Positions 54,478 to 63,577 of a stretch of 64,000 nucleotides of DNA are shown here, in pieces. Under the pieces are notes generated by a model. That model made no database searches. It worked only from the letters and a program-made list of their open reading frames with translations, and was not told where the DNA came from. How positions within the stretch are numbered: the first letter of the stretch is position 1; each line of letters opens with the position of its first letter. Made by a program: the position numbers and the translations under genes. This stretch comes from JANQPX01 sp041398025 (lineage in GTDB: Bacteria; Pseudomonadota; Alphaproteobacteria; Geminicoccales; Geminicoccaceae): assembly GCA_041398025.1 (NCBI GenBank), contig JAWKVM010000003.1, positions 1-64,000 on the forward strand, read 5' to 3'.

Positions 54478-55937
54478 CGATCGACGGGGCGGGCGATGGC
54501 GATCCCGACATTCTGTCGCTGACCGCCGATTCGCATCAGGTGCGTCCGGGCGCGCTGTTCGCGGCGCTGGTGGGGGCCAGGGCTGACGGCCGGGCGTTCA
54601 TCGAGGAGGCGGTGCAGCAGGGTGCCGCGGCGATTCTCGCCGATCCGTCCCTCGCCGGCCGCGATGTCGGCGTGCCGCTGGTGCTCGATCCCGAGCCGCG
54701 CCGACGCCTCGCCCTGATGGCGGCGCGTTTTTACGGGAAGCAACCCGCGCATGTGGTCGCGGTCACCGGGACCAGCGGCAAGACCTCGGTCGCCAGCCTG
54801 ACCCGGCAGATCTGGGAGGGGCTGGGAAAAACCTCGGCGGCGCTCGGCACGCTCGGCCTGCACTCGCCCGTGCTCACCATCGACGGCGGGCTGACCACGC
54901 CGGATCCGGTGCGCCTGCAAGGGCTGCTCGCCGAGCTCAAGGACGCCGGCGTCGATCATCTGGCGATGGAGGCCTCCAGCCACGGCCTCGATCAGCACCG
55001 CCTCGACGGCATCCGTTTCGAAGCGGCGGCGTTCACCAATCTCTCCCACGACCATCTGGACTATCACAAGACGCTGGACGCCTATCTCGCGGCCAAGGCG
55101 CGCCTGTTCGCCGAGCTTCTGGCAGAGGACGGCACGGCCGTGCTCAACGCCGACGTGCCTGAAGTCGCGCCGCTCAGGGCAATTTGCGAGCGGCGCGGCC
55201 TGACCGTGATCGACTACGGCCGCGAAGGCCGGACGCTCCGGCTTGCCGGTCTCGCCGAGAGCCTGGACGGACAGCGTTTGAGCATCACGCACCTAAACGA
55301 GGTCCATGAGGTGGCCACGCCACTGGTCGGGAATTTTCAGGCGGCGAACCTGTTAGCGGCGGTCGGTCTGGTGCTGGCGGATCGAGCTGTCGATATCGAG
55401 GTGGTGCTGGCGGCGGCGGGCAAGGTCCGGGGCGTGCCGGGGCGGTTGGAGCTGATCGACCGTCATCCGAAAGGGGCGCCGGTGTTCGTGGACTACGCGC
55501 ACAAGCCGGATGCGCTGGACAAGGTGCTGGCGACGCTGCGCCCTTATGTGCGGGGGCGGCTCGTCCTGGTGTTCGGCTGCGGCGGGGATCGTGACAGAGA
55601 GAAACGTCCGCTCATGGGTAAGATAGCGGTTGAACGAGCAGATAAGGTATTTATCACCGACGACAATCCGCGTAGTGAAGACCCGGCGGCGATCCGGCGC
55701 CAGATTCTCGAAGCGGCGCCGGGGGCGGTGGACGTGGCGGATCGGTCCGAAGCCATTCATCTGGCCGTCAGCTTGCTTGATGTAGGAGACGTGCTGGTGG
55801 TGGCGGGCAAGGGCCACGAGACCGGGCAGATCGTCGGCGGCCGGGTGCTGCCGTTCGACGACGCGGCCGTGGTGCGCGCCGCCCTGGCCGAGGCCGGGGG
55901 CGACCCTTCGGCTTCCAGACATGGGACGATGCGGTGA
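54444..55937 (+). CDS. murE: UDP-MurNAc-tripeptide synthetase, meso-diaminopimelate-adding
   Basis: Mur ligase, 497 residues. The P-loop VTGTSGKTSVASL is near residue 107, HLDYHKTLDAYLAAKARLF carries the carbamylated lysine, and the diaminopimelate motif DNPRSEDP is near residue 407, so the third amino acid is meso-Dap. GGAGGAGG precedes the ATG at 54444. Two stretches use unusual A+T-rich codons without changing the family sequence: around 55290-55330 and 55610-55670. Confidence 0.95.
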   Translation: MRLRELLDPGIAIDGAGDGDPDILSLTADSHQVRPGALFAALVGARADGRAFIEEAVQQGAAAILADPSLAGRDVGVPLVLDPEPRRRLALMAARFYGKQPAHVVAVTGTSGKTSVASLTRQIWEGLGKTSAALGTLGLHSPVLTIDGGLTTPDPVRLQGLLAELKDAGVDHLAMEASSHGLDQHRLDGIRFEAAAFTNLSHDHLDYHKTLDAYLAAKARLFAELLAEDGTAVLNADVPEVAPLRAICERRGLTVIDYGREGRTLRLAGLAESLDGQRLSITHLNEVHEVATPLVGNFQAANLLAAVGLVLADRAVDIEVVLAAAGKVRGVPGRLELIDRHPKGAPVFVDYAHKPDALDKVLATLRPYVRGRLVLVFGCGGDRDREKRPLMGKIAVERADKVFITDDNPRSEDPAAIRRQILEAAPGAVDVADRSEAIHLAVSLLDVGDVLVVAGKGHETGQIVGGRVLPFDDAAVVRAALAEAGGDPSASRHGTMR

Positions 55938-57361
55938 GCGGAGCTCTTTGGAGCGCGGATGAGATCGCGGCGGCCACCGGCGGCAAGCCGTCCGGCGGCT
56001 ATGGCGGCGGCGACTGGTCGGTGGTCGGGATCTCGATCGACAGCAGGACAGTGATGCCGGGCGAGCTGTTCATTGCCCTTCGCGGTCCGAACCATGACGG
56101 CCACCGCTTCGTGCAGGCGGCCCTGGACCGGGGAGCGGCCTGCCTGGTCGACCATGTGTCCTCCAGGCTTCCGGAGACGGCGCCGCTGATCAAGGTCGAC
56201 GACACCATGACGGCGCTGACCGACTTGGCGCGCGCGGCCCGCCGCCGGTCGACGGCGCGCATATCAGCGATCACCGGCTCGGTCGGCAAGACCGGCACCA
56301 AGGAGGCGCTGCGCCTGGCGCTGGCGCCGCAGGCCGAGACCCATGCGAGTGCGGCCAGCTACAACAATCACTGGGGCGTCCCGCTCAGCCTCGCTCGCGC
56401 GCCGCGCCACGCGGTCTACGAGATCTACGAACTCGGCATGAATGCGCCGGGCGAGATCGCCGCGCTGGCGACGCTGGTGCAGCCCGAGGTGGCGCTGATC
56501 ACCACGATCGCGCCCGCCCATCTCGGCCGCTTTCCCTCGGTGAACGCGATCGCCGAGGCCAAGGCGGAGATTTTCCAGGGCCTGCTGCCCGGCGGCACCG
56601 CGGTGCTCGATCGCGACAACCCCTATTTCGCCGCCCTCAAGGACCGGGCGCTCGCCGCCGAGGCGGGGCGTGTGATCGGCTTCGGCGAGAAGAGCGATGC
56701 CGATGCGAAGCTGCTCGCCTGCCGCCTGCAGGCCGATGGCAGCGATGTGCGCATGGCGTTGGATGGCGTCGAGCTGCGCTATCGGATCGGCGCACCCGGC
56801 CGCCACTGGGTGAAGAACAGCCTTGCGGTGCTGGCGATCGTCGCCGCGGTCGGCGCGGATCCGGAGAAGGGGGCGGAAGCCCTCGGCTCCTTCAAGGCGC
56901 CCAAGGGACGCGGCCAGCGCCACCAGATCCGGTGCAATGGCGGCTGGATTGAGGTGATCGACGAGAGCTACAACGCCAATCCGACCTCGATGCGCGCGGC
57001 GATCAGCCTGCTCGACAATGCGGAGGGACGCCGGATCGCGGCGCTCGGCGACATGCTGGAGCTGGGCGAGCAGAGTGCGCGGCTGCATGCCGAGCTCGCC
57101 GGGCCGCTCGCCGAAAGCCAGGTGGACCGGGTGTTCACCGTGGGCTCCGCGATGCGCCATCTGCATGCGGCCCTGCCCAAGGGCCAGCGCGGCATCCATG
57201 TGGATCAGGCCGCGAACCTGGTGCCGATCCTGGCGGGCGAGCTGAAGGCCGGCGACACCCTCCTGATCAAGGGCTCGCTCGGCAGCGCCATGGGCCAGGT
57301 GGTCGATGCTCTCCTGAAACAGAATGAGCCCGATCACGCTGCGGTCGGGGGGCGCGGTTAG
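55934..57361 (+). CDS. murF: UDP-MurNAc-tripeptide:D-Ala-D-Ala ligase
   Basis: Mur ligase, 475 residues, that adds D-Ala-D-Ala. Visible blocks are IDSRTVMPGELFIALRG, the P-loop ITGSVGKTGTKEALRL near residue 115, AASYNNHWGVPLSLAR and DESYNANPTSMRAAISLL. The GTG start overlaps the murE stop (GTGA). Length is normal. Confidence 0.94.
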   Translation: MSGALWSADEIAAATGGKPSGGYGGGDWSVVGISIDSRTVMPGELFIALRGPNHDGHRFVQAALDRGAACLVDHVSSRLPETAPLIKVDDTMTALTDLARAARRRSTARISAITGSVGKTGTKEALRLALAPQAETHASAASYNNHWGVPLSLARAPRHAVYEIYELGMNAPGEIAALATLVQPEVALITTIAPAHLGRFPSVNAIAEAKAEIFQGLLPGGTAVLDRDNPYFAALKDRALAAEAGRVIGFGEKSDADAKLLACRLQADGSDVRMALDGVELRYRIGAPGRHWVKNSLAVLAIVAAVGADPEKGAEALGSFKAPKGRGQRHQIRCNGGWIEVIDESYNANPTSMRAAISLLDNAEGRRIAALGDMLELGEQSARLHAELAGPLAESQVDRVFTVGSAMRHLHAALPKGQRGIHVDQAANLVPILAGELKAGDTLLIKGSLGSAMGQVVDALLKQNEPDHAAVGGRG

Positions 57362-57364
57362 GTC

Positions 57365-58450
57365 ATGCTGTTCAACCTGCTCTCACCGCTCGCCGACGAT
57401 TTCGGCCTCTTTAATCTCTTCCGCTACCTGACCTTCCGGACCGGCGGTGCTGTCCTGACCGCCCTGGTGATCAGCTTCGTGGTCGGCCCGCCGCTGATCG
57501 CCTGGCTGCGCTCCAAGCAGGGCGAGGGCCAGCCGATCCGCGCGGACGGTCCGCAGACCCATATGGCCAAGAAGGGCACGCCGACCATGGGCGGCGCCCT
57601 GATCCTGCTCGCCATCACGCTTTCCACCCTGCTCTGGGCGGATCTCTCCAACGGCTATGTCTGGGCGGTGCTGCTGGTGACCCTGGGCTTCGGTCTGATC
57701 GGCGTGATCGACGACTACGCCAAACTCACCAAGCGCTCGAGCGACGGCATCTCGGCGCGCATGAAGCTGATCTGCCAGGGCAGCATCGCGCTGATCGCCG
57801 CGTTCTGGATCGCGCACATCACCGGCGAGCCCCAGGGCACGGGCCTCGCTTTTCCGTTCTTCAAGAATTTTCTTTTACCGCTCGGCTGGGCGTTCTTCCT
57901 GTTCGCCGCCGTGGTGATGATCGGCACGTCGAACGCCGTGAACCTCACCGACGGTCTGGATGGTCTGGCCATCGTGCCGACCATGATCGCGGCGGGCTGC
58001 TTCCTGGTGATCGCCTATCTCGTGGGCAATGCCCGCTATGCGCCCTATCTCGGCATCATCTATATCGCCGGCACCGGCGAGCTCGCGATCTTCTGCGGCG
58101 CGTTGGTTGGCGCGGCGCTGGGCTTTCTCTGGTTCAACGCGCCGCCCGCCATGGTGTTCATGGGCGACACCGGCTCGCTCGCCACCGGCGGCGCGCTCGG
58201 CACGGTCGCCGTCGTCACCAAGCACGAGCTGGTGCTGCTGATCATCGGCGGCCTGTTCGTGCTGGAAGCGGTCTCGGTGATCGTGCAGGTGGCGTCCTTC
58301 AAGCTTACGGGCAAGCGCGTCTTCCGTATGGCGCCGCTGCATCACCATTTCGAGCAAAAGGGCTGGGAGGAGCCGACCATCGTCATTCGTTTCTGGATCA
58401 TCGCCGTGATTTTGGGTTTGATCGGCCTTTCCACCTTGAAACTGCGCTGA
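57365..58450 (+). CDS. mraY: Phospho-MurNAc-pentapeptide transferase
   Basis: Integral membrane enzyme that makes lipid I from UDP-MurNAc-pentapeptide and undecaprenyl phosphate. The 361-residue protein has about ten membrane helices and the family blocks KKGTPTMGGALILLAI, GVIDDYAKLTKRSSDGIS (catalytic Asp pair) and AVNLTDGLDGLAI, plus PLHHHFEQKGWEEP near the C-terminus. It starts three bases after murF. Confidence 0.96.
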   Translation: MLFNLLSPLADDFGLFNLFRYLTFRTGGAVLTALVISFVVGPPLIAWLRSKQGEGQPIRADGPQTHMAKKGTPTMGGALILLAITLSTLLWADLSNGYVWAVLLVTLGFGLIGVIDDYAKLTKRSSDGISARMKLICQGSIALIAAFWIAHITGEPQGTGLAFPFFKNFLLPLGWAFFLFAAVVMIGTSNAVNLTDGLDGLAIVPTMIAAGCFLVIAYLVGNARYAPYLGIIYIAGTGELAIFCGALVGAALGFLWFNAPPAMVFMGDTGSLATGGALGTVAVVTKHELVLLIIGGLFVLEAVSVIVQVASFKLTGKRVFRMAPLHHHFEQKGWEEPTIVIRFWIIAVILGLIGLSTLKLR

Positions 58451-58456
58451 GACGCG

Positions 58457-59881
58457 ATGCTGACGCTGACCCACTACGACCAGAAGATCGCCGCCGTGCT
58501 CGGGCTCAGCCGGACGGGCCTTGCCGCCTGCCGGGCGGTGATCGCGGGCGGCGGTCGCGTCTGGGCGTGGGACGACGATCTCGCCAAGCGCAAGGCCGCC
58601 TCCGATCAGGGCTTTCCGATCGTGGATCTGAATCTCTGCAACTGGGAGCGCGTGGAAAGCCTGGTGCTCAGCCCCGGCATTCCCCTCCGCCATCCGAAAC
58701 CGCACCGGCTGGTGAAGCGCGCGCGCGCCGCCGGCGTCGATGTCATCGGCGACATGGAGCTGCTCGCCCAGAATCAACCGGAGCGTCGAATCGTCGGCGT
58801 GACCGGCACGAACGGCAAATCCACCACTTCCACGCTCATCGCCCACATCCTGACGAACGCCGGAATTGGCACACAACTCGGCGGTAATATCGGCTTGCCA
58901 GTACTAGATCTATTGCCTAAACCGGTAGAGGACATCTATGTATTGGAATTATCATCTTACCAACTGGACTTAACTGAGCGCCTGAAATGTGCTGTGGCCG
59001 TGATCTTGAACCTTAGTCCAGACCACCTCGACCGCCACGGCGGCATGGCCGGCTATGTCCGGGCCAAGCGGCGCATCCTGCGCAACCAAGAGGCGGGGGA
59101 CTGGGCGGTCATCGGGGTCGACGATCCCTATGGGCGCAAGATCGCGCGGGATCTCGAGAAGGCCGACGACCGCAGGGTCGTGCCGATCTCGGCGGCCGGG
59201 CGCGCCGAGGGCGGCGTCTATGTGGCCGACGGCGAGCTGATCGACGATCTGGACGGGCGCGCGGACGCCGTCGGCCGGATCGACGCGTTTCCGCATCTGA
59301 AAGGGGCGCATAACGGCCAGAACATGGCGGCGGCCTATGCGGCGGCGCGCGCCATGGGAGCAGCGCCCGCGGCGATCCTCCAGGGCATGGCGGGCTTTCC
59401 CGGCCTTGCGCATCGGCTCGAGCTGGTCGGGCGCATCGACGGCATCGCGTTCGTCAACGACAGCAAGGCGACCAACCCGGACGCGGCGGCGCGAGCACTC
59501 GCCAGCTTCGAGGACATCTACTGGATCGCCGGCGGCAAGCCCAAGCAGGACGATCTGGACGCGGTCCTGCCCTATCTCCGGAACGTGCGCCGCGCCTATC
59601 TGATCGGCGAGGCGGCGCCGCGCTTCCACGAGCTGCTGGACGGCAGGGTGGAGCGGGTGATCAGCACCACGCTCGATCAGGCGTTCCACGCCGCCAACGA
59701 CGACGCCCACCGCGACGGCCGCGCCAAGGCGACGGTGCTGCTCGCCCCGGCCTGCGCCTCCTTCGACCAGTTTTCCAGCTTCGAAGCCCGAGGCGACGCC
59801 TTCCGCCGCCTGGTCGAAAGCCGGAGCGAGGCGCCAAGTCAGGCGGCTGCCGCCGGCAGCGCTGGCAGCGGAGGGCGGTGA
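58457..59881 (+). CDS. murD: UDP-MurNAc-L-alanine:D-glutamate ligase
   Basis: Mur ligase, 474 residues: P-loop GVTGTNGKSTTSTLIAHIL near residue 117, VLELSSYQLDL near 160, and LSPDHLDRHG. A stretch at 58895-58990 is clearly richer in A+T, with codons such as CTA, TTA, TTG and AAT next to each other, though the protein reads as normal MurD. It lies 6 bases after mraY and overlaps ftsW by 4. Confidence 0.95.
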   Translation: MLTLTHYDQKIAAVLGLSRTGLAACRAVIAGGGRVWAWDDDLAKRKAASDQGFPIVDLNLCNWERVESLVLSPGIPLRHPKPHRLVKRARAAGVDVIGDMELLAQNQPERRIVGVTGTNGKSTTSTLIAHILTNAGIGTQLGGNIGLPVLDLLPKPVEDIYVLELSSYQLDLTERLKCAVAVILNLSPDHLDRHGGMAGYVRAKRRILRNQEAGDWAVIGVDDPYGRKIARDLEKADDRRVVPISAAGRAEGGVYVADGELIDDLDGRADAVGRIDAFPHLKGAHNGQNMAAAYAAARAMGAAPAAILQGMAGFPGLAHRLELVGRIDGIAFVNDSKATNPDAAARALASFEDIYWIAGGKPKQDDLDAVLPYLRNVRRAYLIGEAAPRFHELLDGRVERVISTTLDQAFHAANDDAHRDGRAKATVLLAPACASFDQFSSFEARGDAFRRLVESRSEAPSQAAAAGSAGSGGR

Positions 59882-61005
59882 TGTTCGATCGGACCGAGCG
59901 GGGGCTGCTTGCGCGCTGGTGGTGGACGGTGGACCGTCCGCTTCTGGGCGTGCTCGGGCTGCTGGCACTTTCCGGTCTGATCATGGTGTTCGCCTCCAGC
60001 CCGCCGGTGGCGGTGCGCCTCGGCCTGCCGGCCTGGCATTTCGTCACCCGCCATCTGGTCTATCTGGCGCCGGCGGCGTTTCTCCTGGTCGGCTGCTCGC
60101 TGCTGGCGCCGCGCGGCGTCTATCGGGCGGCGACGGGCCTGCTCGGGCTTTCGCTGCTGATGCTGTTCGCCACGCTGTTCATCGGCATCGAGACCAACGG
60201 CGCCACGCGCTGGGTGTCGATCGGCGCCTTCGCGCTGCAGCCCGGCGAGTTCGCGAAGCCCGCCCTGATCGTGGTGAGCGCCGCCCTCCTGGCACGCGCC
60301 CCTGGCCTGGACAATGCCTGGCCCGTGCTCGGCCTCGGGCTCGCCACCATGGCGCTGCTGCTGGCGCAGCCGAATGTCAGCATGGCCCTGATGGTCGGCG
60401 CGGTGCTCGCGGTGCAGCTGTTCGTCGCCGGCCTGCCCTGGCTTCTGGTGGGGGCGGCGCTGCTGCTCAGCGTCGTTGTCTTCTGGCAGGCCTATGTCTG
60501 GTTCCCGCATGTCGCGGCGCGCATCGACCGCTTCCTCGACCCGGCGAGCGGCGACCACTACCAGGTCGGGCTCGCCTTGAAGGCGGTGAAGAGTGCGGCC
60601 TGGTTCGGCTCGGGTCCGGGCGAAGGCCGCCTCAAGAACCAGATCCCGGATGCGCATAGCGACTTCGTGTTCGCGGTCGCCGCCGAGGAGTTCGGGCTGA
60701 TCGCCTGCCTGATCCTGATCGGGCTCTTCACCTTCGTGGTGCTGCGCGGGCTTCGGCGCACCGAGCTCGCCTCCGACCGCTTCGCGCTGATCGCGGGGGC
60801 GGGGCTGCTCGCCCATTTCGCGCTGCAGGCCATGGTCAATCTCGGGGTCAATCTCTCGGTGCTGCCGGCGACCGGGATGACGCTGCCCTTCATCAGCTAT
60901 GGCGGCTCCGCGCTCTGCTCCATGGCCATCGGCATGGGCATGTTCCTCGCCTTGACCCGCCGCCGCCTCGGCCAGGGCGTGCCGCCGCCGGGAGCGTCGC
61001 CATGA
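59878..61005 (+). CDS. ftsW: Septal peptidoglycan glycosyltransferase FtsW
   Basis: SEDS-family polymerase, 375 residues with about ten helices. The SEDS blocks TNGATRWVSIGAFALQPGEF, PDAHSDFVFAVAAEEFG (catalytic Asp region) and LPATGMTLPFISYGGSAL are intact. Works with FtsI. The ATG overlaps the murD stop, and its own stop overlaps the murG start (ATGA). Confidence 0.95.
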   Translation: MMFDRTERGLLARWWWTVDRPLLGVLGLLALSGLIMVFASSPPVAVRLGLPAWHFVTRHLVYLAPAAFLLVGCSLLAPRGVYRAATGLLGLSLLMLFATLFIGIETNGATRWVSIGAFALQPGEFAKPALIVVSAALLARAPGLDNAWPVLGLGLATMALLLAQPNVSMALMVGAVLAVQLFVAGLPWLLVGAALLLSVVVFWQAYVWFPHVAARIDRFLDPASGDHYQVGLALKAVKSAAWFGSGPGEGRLKNQIPDAHSDFVFAVAAEEFGLIACLILIGLFTFVVLRGLRRTELASDRFALIAGAGLLAHFALQAMVNLGVNLSVLPATGMTLPFISYGGSALCSMAIGMGMFLALTRRRLGQGVPPPGASP

Positions 61006-62153
61006 AGCGCCCGGTGATCATCACCGCAGGCGGCACGGGCGGCCATATGTTTCCCGCTCTGGCCCTTGCGAGCGAGCTCGAGCGCCGCGGACGGACCGTG
61101 GCGCTCGCCTGCGATGAGCGGGGGGCGCGCTATCTGCCGGAAGGCATGGAGGCGTACAAGGTGCGCGCGTCCAGCCCGTCCGGCTCGATGGGCAAGCGCT
61201 CGTCCGGCATCGTCAGGCTCGGGCTCGGGCTCTTGCAGAGCTGGTGGTGGCTGAAGCGCCAGCGGCCGCTGGCGGTCGCGGCGTTCGGCAGCTATGCCTC
61301 GGTGCCGGTCGGCGTCGCCGCCGGATTCCTGAAGCTGCCGCTTCTGGTGCATGAGCAGAATGCGGTGCTCGGCCGCGCGAACCGCATGATCGCCAAGCGG
61401 GCGACCGGCCTGGCGCTGACCTTCGCCGAGACCGAGCATGCCGAGATGATGGCCGAGGACCGCCATGTGGTCACCGGCAATCCGGTGCGTCCCGAGATCC
61501 GTCAGCATGAGGGCGAGGCCTATCGCCTGCCATCGGAGGGCGAGCCGCTGGACGTGCTGGTGATCGGCGGCAGCCAGGGGGCGCGGGCGCTGTCCGACGT
61601 CGTGCCGGCCGCTCTCGATCGCCTGTCCGGGCGCGAGCGCTCTCACATCCGCCTCACCCAGCAATGCCGCCCGGAGGATCTGGAGCGGGTCGAACTCGCC
61701 TATAAGAACCTGGGCTTCAAGGCGGAGCTCAAGAGCTTCTTCGACGATCTGCCCCAGCGCCTCGCCAAGGCGCATCTGGTGATCTCGCGCTCGGGCGCGT
61801 CCAGCGTCGCCGAGATGCTGGTGCTGGGACGGCCGTCGATTCTGATCCCGCTCGCCTCGTCGCTCGAAGGCGATCAGCTCGCCAACGCCAAGGTGGTCGA
61901 GGCCGCGGGCGGCGCCTGGCTGATGGAGGAGGCCGATCTCAGCGGCGAGCGGCTTGCCGACCAGCTCCGTCTCTGCCTGGAGAAGCCGGACCGGCTTGCC
62001 GAGGCCGCGGCCAAGGCCAAGGCGCTGGCAAGGCCGGATGCGGCCGAGGCGCTGGCCGATGCGCTCGAGCGCATGATCCCCGGCGGGCGCGCCGGCTCGA
62101 AAAAAGTCAACGGTGGCCAGCGTACTGGCCCAGGCCTGGAGGAGGCGGCATGA
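61002..62153 (+). CDS. murG: Lipid II synthase MurG
   Basis: GT28 glycosyltransferase, 383 residues, that adds GlcNAc to lipid I. The N-domain loop AGGTGGHMFPALALA is at residue 7, HEQNAVLGRANRM near 117 and the UDP-sugar-binding segment VIGGSQGARALSDVVP near 188; the C-domain has VISRSGASSVAEMLVLGRPSI. Normal length. It overlaps both neighbours by 4 bases. Confidence 0.95.
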   Translation: MKRPVIITAGGTGGHMFPALALASELERRGRTVALACDERGARYLPEGMEAYKVRASSPSGSMGKRSSGIVRLGLGLLQSWWWLKRQRPLAVAAFGSYASVPVGVAAGFLKLPLLVHEQNAVLGRANRMIAKRATGLALTFAETEHAEMMAEDRHVVTGNPVRPEIRQHEGEAYRLPSEGEPLDVLVIGGSQGARALSDVVPAALDRLSGRERSHIRLTQQCRPEDLERVELAYKNLGFKAELKSFFDDLPQRLAKAHLVISRSGASSVAEMLVLGRPSILIPLASSLEGDQLANAKVVEAAGGAWLMEEADLSGERLADQLRLCLEKPDRLAEAAAKAKALARPDAAEALADALERMIPGGRAGSKKVNGGQRTGPGLEEAA

Positions 62154-63577
62154 GGATGCTTCCGATCGACGTGGGCGTCATTCATTTCGTCGGCATCGGC
62201 GGCATCGGCATGAGCGGCATCGCCGAGGTGCTGCTGGCGCTCGGCTACAAGGTGCAGGGCTCGGACGCGGCGGAAAGCGCCAATGTCGAGCGTCTGCGCG
62301 CGAAGGGCATCGAGGTGATGATCGGCCATGACGCGGCGCATCTGGGCGACGCGCGCGTGGTGGTCGTGTCGTCCGCCGTCAAGATGGACAATCCCGAGGT
62401 GGTGGCCGCGCGCGCGGCAAGGATTCCGGTGGTGAAGCGCGCGGAAATGCTGGCCGAGCTGATGCGCCTCAAATGGGCGATCGCGATCGCCGGCACCCAT
62501 GGCAAGACCACCACGACCTCGCTGATCGCGGCGGTGCTGGAGACGGCGCGCTTCGATCCGACCGTGATCAATGGCGGCATCATCAACGCCTATGGCACCA
62601 ATACCCGCTTCGGGGCGTCCGAGTGGATGGTGGTGGAGGCGGACGAGTCCGACGGCACCTTCACGCGCCTGCCGGCGAGCTGCGGCGTGATCACCAATAT
62701 CGACCCCGAGCATCTCGACTTCTATGGCGACTTCGAGGGGGTCAAGGCGGCGTTCCAGACGTTTTTGAACAATCTCCCCTTCTACGGCTTCGCCGCCATG
62801 TGCGTCGATCATGCCGAGACGAGGGCGCTGTTCGAAAGGACCACGGATCGCCGGCTGATCGGCTACGGCTTCGACGACGTCGCCGATGTGCGCGCCCTCG
62901 ATCCGAGCTTCGATCCCGAAGGTGCGGTGTTCGACGTCGAGCTCAGGGACCCGATCACGCGGGACGTGACGCGCACGCTTCGGCGCATGCGTCTTTCCAT
63001 GCCCGGGCGGCACAATGTGCTGAACGCGCTCGCCGCGATCGCGGTCGCCAACGAGCTCAAGATCCATGACGACGTGATCAGGAAGGCGCTGCTCAACTTC
63101 GGCGGGGTCAAGCGGCGCTTCACCAAGACCGGACAGGTGGGCGGCATCACGGTGATCGACGATTACGGCCATCATCCCGTCGAGATCCGCGCGGCGCTGG
63201 CGACCGCCAAGTCGGCGAGCGCCGGCCGGGTGATCGCGGTGATCCAGCCCCATCGTTACACGCGCCTGCAGGCCCTGTTCGACGATTTCTGCCGCTGCGC
63301 CGAGGATGCCGACATCGTGCTGGTCGCCCCGGTCTACGCCGCGGGCGAGGCGCCGATCGAGGGCGTGGATCAGCAAGCGCTGGTCGCGGGCCTCAAAGCG
63401 GCCGGCGTCGCGCGGGTCGAGGGAATCGACGGTCCGGACGATCTGGCCGACAAAGTCAGCGAGCTGGCCGCGCCAGGCGATATGGTGATCTGTCTGGGGG
63501 CGGGGACGATTTCCGCCTGGGCCAATGCGCTGCCGGCGAAGCTGGCCGAGCGTCTGACGCCGGGGAACGCGGCATGA
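62150..63577 (+). CDS. murC: UDP-MurNAc:L-alanine ligase
   Basis: First Mur ligase of the pathway, 475 residues. It begins with VIHFVGIGGIGMSGIAEVLL. The P-loop is IAIAGTHGKTTTTSLIAAVL near residue 107; EADESDGTFTRLP and the metal motif YGHHPVEIRAALATAK are present. Overlaps murG and murB by 4 bases. Confidence 0.96.
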   Translation: MRMLPIDVGVIHFVGIGGIGMSGIAEVLLALGYKVQGSDAAESANVERLRAKGIEVMIGHDAAHLGDARVVVVSSAVKMDNPEVVAARAARIPVVKRAEMLAELMRLKWAIAIAGTHGKTTTTSLIAAVLETARFDPTVINGGIINAYGTNTRFGASEWMVVEADESDGTFTRLPASCGVITNIDPEHLDFYGDFEGVKAAFQTFLNNLPFYGFAAMCVDHAETRALFERTTDRRLIGYGFDDVADVRALDPSFDPEGAVFDVELRDPITRDVTRTLRRMRLSMPGRHNVLNALAAIAVANELKIHDDVIRKALLNFGGVKRRFTKTGQVGGITVIDDYGHHPVEIRAALATAKSASAGRVIAVIQPHRYTRLQALFDDFCRCAEDADIVLVAPVYAAGEAPIEGVDQQALVAGLKAAGVARVEGIDGPDDLADKVSELAAPGDMVICLGAGTISAWANALPAKLAERLTPGNAA